DNA of 64,000 nucleotides from Pseudomonas shirazensis (GCF_014268785.2 NZ_JABWRD020000003.1:806001-870000); one strand, 5' to 3'. Shown: positions 16,701-25,276, counted from the first letter of the stretch. Made by a program: numbers and translations. The notes: generated by a model from the letters alone, not told the origin.

Positions 16701-17897
16701 ATGGACGTTGCCAAGCGCCAATCCGGATTCTCCACCCGAGCCATTCACCACGGCTACGATCCGCTCGCCCATGGCGGGGCCCTGGTGCCGCCGATTTACC
16801 AGACGGCTACCTATGCCTTCCCCACTGTCGAATATGGCGCAGCGTGCTTTGCCGGGGAGCAGCCGGGGCATTTCTACAGCCGTATTTCCAACCCGACCCT
16901 GGACTTGCTGGAACAGCGCATCGCCTCACTGGAAGGCGCTGAGGCAGGGCTGGCGCTTGCCTCAGGGATGGGCGCAATCACCGCCACCCTGTGGACCTTG
17001 CTGCGCCCTGGCGATGAGCTGATTGTCGGCCAGACGCTCTATGGCTGCACCTTTGCCTTTCTGCACCACGGTATCGGCGAGTTCGGCGTCAAGATCCGGC
17101 ACGTCGACCTCAACGACGCTCAGGCGCTGGCAGCTGCGATCAACGACAAAACTCGCATGATCTATTTCGAGTCGCCCGCCAACCCCACACTGGAACTGGT
17201 CGATATTGCCGCCGTAGCACAGGCCGTGCACGGTCGTGATATTCATGTGGTGGTCGACAACACCTTCTGTACACCTTACCTGCAGCGGCCGCTGGAGCTC
17301 GGCGCGGATCTGGTGGTGCACTCGGCGACCAAGTACCTGAGCGGCCATGGCGACATCACTGCCGGGCTGGTGGCGGGGCGCAAGGCGTTGATTGACCGCA
17401 TTCGTCTGCAAGGTCTGAAAGACATGACTGGCGCGGTGCTGTCGCCGCACGATGCGTCACTGCTGATGCGCGGAATCAAGACGCTCGGCCTGCGCATGGA
17501 TCGGCATTGCGCCAATGCGGCGCAGGTGGCTACGTTTCTGCAAGGCCAGCAGCAGGTCGAGTTGCTGCATTATCCCGGCCTGCCGAGCTTCGCGCAGTAC
17601 GCGCTGGCGCAGCGGCAGATGCGCTCGCCCGGCGGCATGATTGCCTTCGAGCTCAAGGGTGGTATCGAAGCCGGTCGGCGCTTCATGAATGCCCTGCAGC
17701 TGTTCAGCCGCGCGGTCAGCCTGGGTGATGCCGAGTCGCTGGCCCAGCATCCGGCGAGCATGACTCACTCCAGCTATACCCCCGTCGAGCGCGCGCAGCA
17801 CGGCATAGGCGAGGGGTTGGTGCGGTTGTCGGTGGGGCTTGAGGATATCGAGGACCTGCTGGCTGATATCGAGCAGGCATTGCGCGCCAGCGTTTGA
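16701..17897 (+). CDS. mdeA: Methionine gamma-lyase MdeA
   Basis: MdeA splits L-methionine into methanethiol, ammonia and 2-oxobutyrate using pyridoxal phosphate. The 398-residue product equals the length of the P. putida enzyme and retains its specific residues: Tyr114 and Cys116 in TLYGCTFAF, and the cofactor lysine Lys211 in HSATKYLSGH. Cys116 distinguishes methionine gamma-lyase from cystathionine lyases, which usually lack it. The gene is divergent from mdeR and ends at a terminator. The mdeB gene for 2-oxobutyrate breakdown, known downstream in P. putida, is absent here. Confidence 0.93.
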   Translation: MDVAKRQSGFSTRAIHHGYDPLAHGGALVPPIYQTATYAFPTVEYGAACFAGEQPGHFYSRISNPTLDLLEQRIASLEGAEAGLALASGMGAITATLWTLLRPGDELIVGQTLYGCTFAFLHHGIGEFGVKIRHVDLNDAQALAAAINDKTRMIYFESPANPTLELVDIAAVAQAVHGRDIHVVVDNTFCTPYLQRPLELGADLVVHSATKYLSGHGDITAGLVAGRKALIDRIRLQGLKDMTGAVLSPHDASLLMRGIKTLGLRMDRHCANAAQVATFLQGQQQVELLHYPGLPSFAQYALAQRQMRSPGGMIAFELKGGIEAGRRFMNALQLFSRAVSLGDAESLAQHPASMTHSSYTPVERAQHGIGEGLVRLSVGLEDIEDLLADIEQALRASV

Positions 17898-17929
17898 GTT
17901 GCACGTGCTCACGCTTCGCCCAGACAGCA

Positions 17930-17953
17930 AAAAGGCCTCTCGCGAGGCCTTTT
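17930..17953. terminator. Bidirectional terminator between mdeA and yhcB
   Basis: A 10-bp stem (17930-17939 with 17944-17953) around TCGC, with A-rich left and T-rich right sides, serves the convergent mdeA and yhcB genes. Confidence 0.85.
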
Positions 17954-17969
17954 CAATGTACAGCTCGGA

Positions 17970-18407
17970 TCAGCGCTTGAGGCCGTAGCTCTCGTCGAGC
18001 ATGCCCGGCGAGTTAGGCGTCTTGGGCGCGTAGTCACGCGGCACTTCGGCGGTGTCTTTCGGCGGCGTCAGGCGATCTCGATGGCTTTGCGCAGCCTCCG
18101 AGTGCAGCGCTGCCAGCAGACGCTGACGGGTCAGCTCGTCCAGGGCCAGGCGGTTGGCACCGTCGGCCAGGTGATCCTGCACGTCCTGGTAGCTCTGGGT
18201 CAGGCGTTGAACCAGGGCTGCGGTGCTGTTGAAGTGGGTGACCACTTCACTTTGATAACTGTCGAAACGTTGCTGGATATCATCCAGTTGACGCTGTGTG
18301 CTGCTGGGCGCTGCGTTGGGCAGCAGGCGGGCCACGACGAAGCCGACGACTACGCCGACGACCAGGGCCAGGGTCGGCAACAACCAAACAAGGAGCGAGA
18401 GTTCCAC
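17970..18407 (-). CDS. YhcB/ZapG-family inner-membrane protein (DUF1043)
   Basis: This 145-residue protein has one N-terminal membrane span (about 5-28, LLVWLLPTLALVVGVVVGFVVA) followed by a coiled-coil-prone cytoplasmic region (QRQLDDIQQRFDSYQ onward) and a Pro-rich tail. That layout and sequence match YhcB, also named ZapG or LapD, which links cell division, envelope synthesis and rod shape in E. coli. It is transcribed alone, divergent from the hydrolase gene. Confidence 0.82.
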   Translation of the reverse strand: MELSLLVWLLPTLALVVGVVVGFVVARLLPNAAPSSTQRQLDDIQQRFDSYQSEVVTHFNSTAALVQRLTQSYQDVQDHLADGANRLALDELTRQRLLAALHSEAAQSHRDRLTPPKDTAEVPRDYAPKTPNSPGMLDESYGLKR

Positions 18408-18546
18408 GAGTCCTTCCTCTATAAACGGCTTTGCTTTACGTTAACGGCTCAGACCTGCGCTGTATACCGCGAACGATCGCAAATATTTCAGAACAGAATT
18501 CATCAGCTAGACGAGTCGACCCCTTCCGAGGTCACGGAGTAGTGCT

Positions 18547-19182
18547 TTGCTTATCCGCGAAACCCCCTTGTTCATCGATGGCCCATGCGGCCAACTGGAA
18601 GCCTTGCAGCTGGAAGTGGCCGAGCCGCGTGGCGTAGTGCTGATCTGCCACCCTAATCCGGTGCAGGGCGGTACCATGCTCAACAAGGTGGTCTCGACCC
18701 TGCAACGCACTGCTCGCGATGCTGGCTACAACACGCTGCGCTTCAATTACCGCGGCGTCGGCCAAAGCGCTGGCAGCCATGACATGGGCGCGGGTGAAGT
18801 GGCTGATGCCGAGGCCGTCGCCGCCTGGGTGCGGACCAGCTACCCCGAACTGCCGCTGGTGTTGATGGGCTTCTCGTTCGGCGGTTTCGTTGCCGCGAGT
18901 CTTGCCGGGCGCCTGGAAAGCCAGGGCGCAACGCTGCAGCAGCTGTTCATGATCGCACCTGCTGTGATGCGTTTGAATGACGACTTCCCGCTGCCGCAGG
19001 TATGCCCGTTGATCGTCATCCAGCCAGACACCGACGAAGTCGTCGATCCCCAGCTGGTTTACGAATGGTCCGACAGCCTGTCGCGCCCCCATGAGCTGCT
19101 GAAAGTGGCAGAATGCGGACACTTTTTCCATGGCAAGCTGACCGATCTGAAGGATCTGGTACTGCCGCGCCTCTCGAACTGA
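18547..19182 (+). CDS. Alpha/beta hydrolase of the YsgA/dienelactone-hydrolase-like type
   Basis: This 211-residue cytoplasmic protein shows CHPNPVQGGTMLNKVV near the N-terminus, the nucleophile motif GFSFGGF, a late Asp (QPDTDEV) and His (ECGHFFHG), a complete alpha/beta hydrolase set. Its substrate is unknown. The start is a TTG at 18547 preceded by CGGAG (18535-18539). No ATG or GTG in this frame stands at a plausible place upstream. It precedes trpS by 25 bases and may share transcription with it. Confidence 0.82.
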   Translation: MLIRETPLFIDGPCGQLEALQLEVAEPRGVVLICHPNPVQGGTMLNKVVSTLQRTARDAGYNTLRFNYRGVGQSAGSHDMGAGEVADAEAVAAWVRTSYPELPLVLMGFSFGGFVAASLAGRLESQGATLQQLFMIAPAVMRLNDDFPLPQVCPLIVIQPDTDEVVDPQLVYEWSDSLSRPHELLKVAECGHFFHGKLTDLKDLVLPRLSN

Positions 19183-19207
19183 GCCAAGCCTGATCAAGCG
19201 ATTACCC

Positions 19208-20557
19208 ATGACTACGCGCATTCTTACCGGTATCACCACCACCGGCACCCCGCACCTGGGCAACTACGCCGGCGCCATTCGCCCGGCCATCCTTGCCAGC
19301 CAGCAGCCCGGTGCCGACTCGTTCTACTTCCTGGCCGACTATCACGCGCTGATCAAGTGCGATGACCCGCTGCGCATCCAGCGTTCGCGCCTGGAGATCG
19401 CCGCCACCTGGCTGGCGGGCGGGCTCGACCCGGACAAGGTCACCTTCTACCGTCAGTCCGACATCCCCGAGATCCCTGAGCTGACCTGGCTGCTGACCTG
19501 CGTCGCCGGCAAGGGCCTGCTCAACCGCGCCCACGCCTACAAGGCGTCGGTAGACAAGAACCTGGAAAATGGCGAAGACCCGGATGCCGGCGTGACCATG
19601 GGCCTGTTCAGCTACCCGGTGCTGATGGCGGCGGACATTCTCATGTTCAACGCGCACAAGGTGCCGGTTGGCCGTGACCAGATCCAGCACGTGGAAATGG
19701 CCCGTGACATTGGCCAGCGCTTCAACCACCTGTTCGGCCAGGGCAAGGACTTCTTCGCCATGCCCGAGGCGGTGATCGAAGAAAGCGTGGCGACCCTGCC
19801 GGGTCTGGATGGGCGCAAGATGTCCAAAAGCTACGACAACACCATCCCGTTGTTCGCCAGCGCCAAGGACATGAAAGACGCCATCTCGCGCATCGTCACC
19901 GACTCCCGTGCCCCTGGCGAAGCGAAAGACCCGGACAGCTCGCACCTGTTCACCCTGTACCAGGCGTTCGCTACACCGGCGCAATCGGCAGAGCTACATG
20001 AAGCGCTGCTGCAAGGGCTGGGCTGGGGCGAGGCCAAGCAGCGCCTGTTCCAGCTGCTGGACGGCCAACTGGCCGCGCCACGCGAGCATTACCACCAGCT
20101 GATCGCACGTCCTGCCGACCTTGAAGACATCCTTCTGGCCGGCGCGGCCAAGGCGCGCAAGAGCGCGACGCCGTTCCTTGAACAACTGCGCGAAGCGGTC
20201 GGCCTGCGCTCGTTCCGCAGCAGTGTCCAGGCCAGCACCGACGTGAAGAAAAAGGCCGCCAAGAGCGCCCGTTTTGTCAGCTTCCGTGATGAAGACGGCA
20301 GCTTCCGCTTCCGCCTGCTGGCCGCCGATGGCGAGCAATTGCTGCTGTCGCGCAGCTTCGCCGACGGCAAGAGCGCCGGTGCGGTGAGCAAGCAGCTGCA
20401 GCAGGGTGGTGAAGCCGATGTACGCGTCGACGGCCTGAGCTTTGCCTTGTGGCTGAACGGTGAGCAGGTCGCGGAAGGCTCGCAGTTTGCCGATGCATCA
20501 GCGCGCGACGCTGCCGTGCAAGCCCTGCACGCAGCGCTCCAGCCACAAGCCGACTGA
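19208..20557 (+). CDS. trpS: Tryptophanyl-tRNA synthetase with C-terminal extension
   Basis: TrpS charges tRNA-Trp with tryptophan. The 449-residue product has the class I signatures GTPHLGN (about 13-19, the HIGH equivalent) and KMSKS in DGRKMSKSYDN. The catalytic protein should end near residue 335, as in E. coli (334). The extra 115 residues contain the segment EDGSFRFRLLAADGEQLL, which resembles the small YegP/DUF1508 fold. Pseudomonas TrpS proteins of about 448 residues share this length. A terminator follows. Confidence 0.93.
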   Translation: MTTRILTGITTTGTPHLGNYAGAIRPAILASQQPGADSFYFLADYHALIKCDDPLRIQRSRLEIAATWLAGGLDPDKVTFYRQSDIPEIPELTWLLTCVAGKGLLNRAHAYKASVDKNLENGEDPDAGVTMGLFSYPVLMAADILMFNAHKVPVGRDQIQHVEMARDIGQRFNHLFGQGKDFFAMPEAVIEESVATLPGLDGRKMSKSYDNTIPLFASAKDMKDAISRIVTDSRAPGEAKDPDSSHLFTLYQAFATPAQSAELHEALLQGLGWGEAKQRLFQLLDGQLAAPREHYHQLIARPADLEDILLAGAAKARKSATPFLEQLREAVGLRSFRSSVQASTDVKKKAAKSARFVSFRDEDGSFRFRLLAADGEQLLLSRSFADGKSAGAVSKQLQQGGEADVRVDGLSFALWLNGEQVAEGSQFADASARDAAVQALHAALQPQAD

Positions 20558-20588
20558 GGCATTTCGCCGCAAGTCTGATTGCCATTAT

Positions 20589-20624
20589 GCGGGCCCGTCG
20601 CTACAGTGACGGCCCGCTTTTGTT
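20589..20624 (+). terminator. Terminator after trpS
   Basis: A stem of ten base pairs with one bulged C (20589-20599 with 20608-20617) and an eight-base loop is followed by TTTTGTT. It separates trpS from zapE, whose start lies 17 bases on. Confidence 0.8.
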
Positions 20625-20640
20625 ACCTCGCCAGCGAACT

Positions 20641-21735
20641 ATGACGCCTTTAGAACGATATCAAGCAGATCTCAAACGTCCCGATTTCTTCCATGATGCG
20701 GCGCAGGAAACAGCGGTGCGTCATCTGCAGCGTCTGTACGACGACCTGGTCGCGGCGCAGAACAACAAGCCCGGCGTGTTCGGCAAGCTGTTCGGCAAGA
20801 AGGACCAGGCCCCGGTCAAGGGCTTGTACTTCTGGGGTGGGGTAGGGCGCGGCAAGACCTATCTGGTCGACACCTTCTATGAGGCGCTGCCGTTCGAACA
20901 GAAGATGCGCACGCACTTCCACCGCTTCATGAAGCGCGTGCACGAAGAAATGCGCACGCTCAAGGGCGAGAAGAACCCGCTGACGGTGATCGCCAAGCGC
21001 TTCTCCAACGAAGCCAGGGTCATCTGCTTCGATGAGTTCTTCGTCTCCGACATTACCGATGCGATGATCCTCGGCACCTTGATGGAAGAGCTGTTCAAGA
21101 ACGGCGTATCACTGGTCGCGACCTCCAACATCGTGCCTGACGGCCTGTACAAGGATGGCTTGCAGCGTGCGCGCTTCCTGCCAGCCATCGCCATGATCAA
21201 GCAGTACACCGATGTGGTGAACGTCGACAGCGGCGTCGACTATCGTCTGCGCCACCTCGAGCAGGCCGAACTGTTCCACTTCCCGCTCGATGCCGCTGCG
21301 CACGAGAGCCTGCGCCAGAGCTTCAAGGCGCTGACCCCGGAGTGCACGCAGGCGGTCGAGAACGACGTGCTGATGATCGAGAATCGCGAGATTCACGCCC
21401 TGCGTACCTGTGACGATGTCGCCTGGTTCGACTTCCGCGCCTTGTGCGACGGGCCGCGCAGCCAGAACGACTACATCGAGCTGGGCAAGATCTTCCATGC
21501 CGTGCTGCTGAGCAATGTCGAGCAGATGGGTGTGGCTACCGACGATATCGCCCGGCGCTTCATCAACATGGTCGATGAGTTTTACGACCGTAACGTCAAG
21601 CTGATCATTTCAGCTGAGGTTGAGTTGAAGGATCTGTACACCGGCGGGCGGCTGAGCTTCGAGTTCCAGCGTACGCTGAGCCGTTTGCTGGAGATGCAGT
21701 CGCACGAATTCCTGTCTCGGGCGCACAAGCCCTAA
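20641..21735 (+). CDS. zapE: Cell division protein ZapE (AFG1-like ATPase)
   Basis: ZapE is a cytoplasmic AAA-type ATPase that binds the Z ring and supports constriction under stress in E. coli. The 364-residue product has Walker A GGVGRGKT (66-73), Walker B VICFDEFFV and the sensor TSNIVPDGLYKDGLQR. The length is right for the family. I chose the ATG at 20641, as an in-frame start at 20587 would place translation inside the trpS terminator. Confidence 0.9.
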   Translation: MTPLERYQADLKRPDFFHDAAQETAVRHLQRLYDDLVAAQNNKPGVFGKLFGKKDQAPVKGLYFWGGVGRGKTYLVDTFYEALPFEQKMRTHFHRFMKRVHEEMRTLKGEKNPLTVIAKRFSNEARVICFDEFFVSDITDAMILGTLMEELFKNGVSLVATSNIVPDGLYKDGLQRARFLPAIAMIKQYTDVVNVDSGVDYRLRHLEQAELFHFPLDAAAHESLRQSFKALTPECTQAVENDVLMIENREIHALRTCDDVAWFDFRALCDGPRSQNDYIELGKIFHAVLLSNVEQMGVATDDIARRFINMVDEFYDRNVKLIISAEVELKDLYTGGRLSFEFQRTLSRLLEMQSHEFLSRAHKP

Positions 21736-21747
21736 GTCTTCATCATT

Positions 21748-21846
21748 GGGGCTGCTTCGCAGCCCTTCGCGGGCAAGCCCGCTCCCACGCGGCGCTGCCT
21801 TGTCCTGTGGGAGCGGGTTTACCCGCGATAGGGCTGCGAAGCAGTC
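21748..21846. repeat. Pair of inverted REP elements (BIME-like)
   Basis: Two copies of the P. putida-type REP core face each other: CGCGGGCAAGCCCGCTCCCA at 21769-21787 area and its inverse TGGGAGCGGGTTTACCCGCG at 21808-21826, flanked by GGGCTGCTTCGCAGCCC-like arms. Such pairs fold into long hairpins, lie between genes, and can act as terminators or gyrase/IHF targets. It sits between the converging zapE and glxA-type genes. Confidence 0.88.
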
Positions 21847-21856
21847 CTTACGGCCC

Positions 21857-22861
21857 TCACGCTTCCTGCATGAACTGCTGGCGATATTGGTTCGGCGACA
21901 GCTCGGTATGCTGGCGGAACAACCGGGCAAAGAAGCTCGCATCGTCGTAGCCCACCTCATAACTGATGGTCTTGATGCTCTTGCGGGTGCTCGACAGCAA
22001 ACCCTTGGCGGTTTCGATGCGCAGCCGTTGCAGATAGTGCAGGGGCTTGTCGCCGGTAGCCGTCTGGAACCGGCGCATGAAATTGCGAATGCTCATGCCA
22101 TGGTTGCGGGCGACGTCTTCAAAGCGGAATTTGTCCGCGAAATGCTCTTCGAGCCAATGCTGAATCTGCAGGATGATCAGGTCCTGATGCAGCTTCTGCC
22201 CACCAAAACCCATGCGCCCTGGGGTGTAGTTGCGTTGCACTTCATAGAGGATGTCGCGGGCTACCGCGCGGGCGACATTGGCCCCGCAGAAGCGCTCGAT
22301 CAGGTAAATGTACAGGTCGCACGCCGAGGTTGCGCCGCCCGCGCAGTACAGGTTGTCGGCATCGGTCAGGTGCTTGTCCTGGTTCAGCCGAACAGTCGGG
22401 AAACGCTCGGCGAAGTCAGTGAAGAAGCGCCAGTAGGTGGTCGCCTCCTTGCCATCGAGCAAGCCCGCTTCGGCCAGCCAGTACACGCCGCTGGCTTCGC
22501 CACAGAGCACCGCGCCACGCGCATGCTGCTCGCGTAGCCATGGCAAGACCTGCGGATAACGTTGCTGAAGGTTGTCGAAGTCATCCCAGAACGCCGGCAG
22601 GATGATCACATCGGCATCGCCCAGGCCGCCGTCTACCGGCACCTGCACGTTGCTGAAGCTGTCCACCGGGGCAGCATCGGGGCTGACCAGGCAGATTTCG
22701 AACATCGGTTGCAGGCCCAGGCCCATTTGCTTGCCGTAGCGCAGGCTGGCCAGATGGAAGAAATCCTTGGCCTGCATCAGGGTCGAGGCGAACACATTAT
22801 CGACGGCCAGAATGCTGACGCGCCGCAGTGAAGCGGTGGGTTGGGTAAACATCATTGTCAT
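21857..22861 (-). CDS. GlxA-family transcriptional regulator (DJ-1/PfpI plus AraC domains)
   Basis: This 334-residue regulator joins an N-terminal DJ-1/PfpI-like domain (about 12-190; ADVIILPAFWDDF and VLCGEASGVYWLAEAGLL) to a C-terminal AraC-type double helix-turn-helix (about 225-330; FRFEDVARNHGMSIRNFMRRF and ISYEVGYDDASFFARLFRQH). The usual Cys of the DJ-1 nucleophile elbow is replaced, as in other regulators of this class. These proteins often sense amine or amino-acid catabolites. The target here is unknown. ATG at 22861 or the downstream ATGs at 22855 and 22852 are all possible. Confidence 0.85.
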   Translation of the reverse strand: MTMMFTQPTASLRRVSILAVDNVFASTLMQAKDFFHLASLRYGKQMGLGLQPMFEICLVSPDAAPVDSFSNVQVPVDGGLGDADVIILPAFWDDFDNLQQRYPQVLPWLREQHARGAVLCGEASGVYWLAEAGLLDGKEATTYWRFFTDFAERFPTVRLNQDKHLTDADNLYCAGGATSACDLYIYLIERFCGANVARAVARDILYEVQRNYTPGRMGFGGQKLHQDLIILQIQHWLEEHFADKFRFEDVARNHGMSIRNFMRRFQTATGDKPLHYLQRLRIETAKGLLSSTRKSIKTISYEVGYDDASFFARLFRQHTELSPNQYRQQFMQEA

Positions 22862-22948
22862 TGTTCTTATAGGGTAGAGTGGTCAATCACCGGCTGGATC
22901 GTCTTATTTTTTGGCGATTGTGTCTACCCCGTCCCGATCCGGCTGGCT

Positions 22949-22980
22949 GCGGCAGCGGGCTGACCCGCTGCCGCTTTGTT
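22949..22980 (+). other. Perfect 11-bp hairpin with plus-strand T tail
   Basis: A perfect stem (22949-22959 with 22964-22974) with CTGA loop is followed by TTTGTT only on the plus strand. Both flanking genes lie on the minus strand, so its polarity is opposite to what would end the aldo-keto reductase gene. It may block antisense transcripts or act only as an mRNA 3' structure. Confidence 0.55.
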
Positions 22981-22989
22981 ACGGCTGCA

Positions 22990-24030
22990 TCACGGCGCCG
23001 GGTTTGGCTGATCCTGGTGCACCGCTTCGATGGCTGCCAGTAGCTCATCGCTCAAGTTCAGGTCGGCGCTGGCGAGGTTGCTTTCCAGTTGTTCAAGGCT
23101 GGTCGCACCGATGATGTTGCTGGTCACGAACGGCTGGCGGGTGACGAACGCCAGGGCCATCTGGGCCGGGTCCAGGCCATGCTCGCGGGCTATCTGCACG
23201 TAACGGCTGCAGGCGGCGACGGTCTGCGGGTTGGAGTAGCGGGCAAAGCGGTTGAACAGCGTCAACCGCGCGCCTTCAGGTCTGGCGCCGTTTTCATACT
23301 TGCCGGCAAGCATGCCGAATGCCAGCGGCGAGTAGGCCAGCAGCCCGCATTGCTCGCGTATCGCCACTTCGGCCAGGCCGATCTCGAAGCTGCGGTTGAG
23401 CAGGTTGTAGGGGTTCTGGATCGATACCGCCCGCGGCCAGCCGCGGCTCTCGGCCAGTTGCAGGAACTTCATCGTGCCCCATGGCGTTTCATTGGACAGG
23501 CCAATGTGACGGATCTTGCCGGCACGAACCTGCTCGTCGAGCACTTCGAGGGTTTCTTCCAGTGGTGTGAAGTGGTCCTGCGGCAGGTGCTGGTAGCCAA
23601 GCTTGCCGAAGAAGTTGGTGCTGCGCTCTGGCCAATGCAGCTGATACAGGTCGATGTGGTCGGTCTGCAGGCGCTCAAGGCTTGCATCCAGCGCGGCAAT
23701 GATGTGTTGGCGGTTGTGCTTGAGCTGGCCGTCGCGGATGTGGCTGATGCCGTTGCCCGGGCCGGCAACCTTGCTCGCCAGAGTCCACTGGTCGCGATCG
23801 CCGTTGGCCTTGAACCAGTTACCGATGATTCGTTCGGTGGCGGCGTAGGTCTCCGGGCGCGGCGGCACCGGGTACATTTCGGCGGTATCGATGAAGTTGA
23901 TCCCGCCGGCCTTGGCCCGGGCGATCTGGGCAAAAGCCTGGTCCTGATCGTTCTGCTCGCCCCAGGTCATGGTGCCCAGACACAGGGCGCTGACGTTGAG
24001 GTCGGTACGGCCGAGCTTGCGGTATTCCAT
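22990..24030 (-). CDS. NADP(H)-dependent aldo-keto reductase, Tas-like
   Basis: This 346-residue TIM-barrel oxidoreductase equals E. coli Tas in length and pattern. Visible are GTMTWGEQND, the catalytic Asp-Tyr region INFIDTAEMYPV, Lys in TLASKVAG, His in YQLHWPER, and a cofactor-binding C-terminus (SNIIGATSLEQLESNL). Substrate is unknown. In E. coli, Tas can relieve a tyrosine requirement in starving cells. It may be cotranscribed with the GlxA-type regulator downstream, though a hairpin and 128 bases separate them. Confidence 0.87.
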   Translation of the reverse strand: MEYRKLGRTDLNVSALCLGTMTWGEQNDQDQAFAQIARAKAGGINFIDTAEMYPVPPRPETYAATERIIGNWFKANGDRDQWTLASKVAGPGNGISHIRDGQLKHNRQHIIAALDASLERLQTDHIDLYQLHWPERSTNFFGKLGYQHLPQDHFTPLEETLEVLDEQVRAGKIRHIGLSNETPWGTMKFLQLAESRGWPRAVSIQNPYNLLNRSFEIGLAEVAIREQCGLLAYSPLAFGMLAGKYENGARPEGARLTLFNRFARYSNPQTVAACSRYVQIAREHGLDPAQMALAFVTRQPFVTSNIIGATSLEQLESNLASADLNLSDELLAAIEAVHQDQPNPAP

Positions 24031-24213
24031 CTGGAAGCTTCTCTCTGGCGAAAAAGACCATAAAAGCAGGTTGAATTTTTTTCTGCAATCTGGATAATCC
24101 TGCCCCTCTCCGTTTTGCGGAAGTGATGCACTGCATTACGAGAGAAACCCGCCGGATATTGGACGTGCCCGACCCGAGCCCCCAATAGCGTCCGTATTCG
24201 GCTGCGTGCTTGC

Positions 24214-24242
24214 TTGTCAAGTTGCGCACTATCCAGTAAGAT
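24214..24242 (+). promoter_or_regulatory. Sigma-70-type promoter of rplM-rpsI
   Basis: TTGTCA (24214-24219) and TAAGAT (24237-24242) are separated by 17 bases, about 50 bases before rplM. The remainder of the 261-base gap from the tas-like gene contains no other gene. Confidence 0.65.
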
Positions 24243-24291
24243 TCGCCGTCTATTTTTTATTGCTTGGGCGGCCTCTGAGGCTTTAGAGATA

Positions 24292-24720
24292 ATGAAAACT
24301 TTTACTGCTAAACCAGAAACAGTAACGCGCGACTGGTTCGTCGTCGACGCCGCTGGTCAGACCCTGGGTCGTCTGGCTACCGAAATCGCTCGTCGTCTGC
24401 GCGGCAAGCACAAAGCTGAATACACCCCTCACGTTGACACCGGCGACTACATCGTCGTCATCAACGCCGAGCAGGTACGTGTCACTGGTGCTAAAACTAC
24501 TGACAAAATGTACTACTCCCACTCCGGCTTCCCAGGTGGCATCAAGCAAATCAGCTTCGACAAGCTGATCGCTAAAGCCCCTGAGCGTATCATCGAGACC
24601 GCGGTCAAGGGCATGCTGCCTAAGAACCCGCTGGGTCGCGACATGTATCGCAAGCTGAAAGTGTACGCGGGTGCTGCTCACCCACACACTGCTCAGCAGC
24701 CTCAAGAACTGAAGATCTAA
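24292..24720 (+). CDS. rplM: Large ribosomal subunit protein L13
   Basis: L13 binds 23S rRNA early in assembly of the large subunit. The 142-residue product is the normal length, with KTFTAKPETVTRDW at the start, LGRLATEIARRLRGKHKAEYTPHVDTGD, and PKNPLGRDMYRKLKVYAG. I chose the ATG at 24292; the open frame runs back to 24214 but that overlaps the promoter. It leads the rplM-rpsI operon. Third-codon choice is biased to preferred codons, as expected for a highly expressed gene. Confidence 0.97.
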   Translation: MKTFTAKPETVTRDWFVVDAAGQTLGRLATEIARRLRGKHKAEYTPHVDTGDYIVVINAEQVRVTGAKTTDKMYYSHSGFPGGIKQISFDKLIAKAPERIIETAVKGMLPKNPLGRDMYRKLKVYAGAAHPHTAQQPQELKI

Positions 24721-24734
24721 GGGGATAGTTCATT

Positions 24735-25127
24735 ATGTCGGCGACTCAAAATTACGGCACTGGCCGTCGCAAGACCGCAACCGCTCGCGTTTTCCTGCGT
24801 CCAGGTACCGGTAACATCTCCATCAACAACCGTCCTCTGGACACTTTCTTCGGTCGTGAGACCGCTCGTATGGTTGTTCGTCAACCGCTCGAGCTGACCG
24901 AGAACGTTGCCAAGTTCGACATCTACGTCACCGTTTCCGGTGGTGGTGTCAGCGGTCAAGCCGGTGCGATCCGTCATGGTATCACCCGCGCTCTGATGGC
25001 CTACGACGAAGCCCTGCGCCCTGCTCTGCGTCGCGCTGGCTACGTAACCCGCGATGCTCGTGAAGTCGAGCGTAAGAAAGTGGGTCTGCGTAAAGCACGT
25101 AAGCGTCCTCAGTACTCCAAGCGTTAA
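24735..25127 (+). CDS. rpsI: Small ribosomal subunit protein S9
   Basis: S9 sits in the head of the small subunit, and its basic tail reaches the P-site tRNA. The 130-residue product has YGTGRRKTATARVFL at the N-terminus and ends in the typical KARKRPQYSKR tail. It follows rplM by 14 bases with GGGG in the gap and is closed by a strong terminator. Confidence 0.97.
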   Translation: MSATQNYGTGRRKTATARVFLRPGTGNISINNRPLDTFFGRETARMVVRQPLELTENVAKFDIYVTVSGGGVSGQAGAIRHGITRALMAYDEALRPALRRAGYVTRDAREVERKKVGLRKARKRPQYSKR

Positions 25128-25144
25128 TTTCGCTTCGGCAGTCG

Positions 25145-25181
25145 AAAAAAGCCCGGTTCCTTGGAACCGGGCTTTTTTTTT
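25145..25181 (+). terminator. Terminator after rpsI
   Basis: A 9-bp stem (25151-25159 with 25164-25172) with a CTTG loop is preceded by A6 and followed by T9, a textbook strong terminator. Confidence 0.93.
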
Positions 25182-25276
25182 GCCTTGAACTAACCTGTCA
25201 GCATGTCCGTGGCGAGTCGCCTTATAGACGCAGATCAAGCAAAGCGTGGGTTGTAGCCCGGCCGGGACTAATCACC

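Noticed and set aside
24241..24291. L13 autoregulatory leader before rplM
   Set aside because: No convincing stem-loop could be drawn in the short leader.
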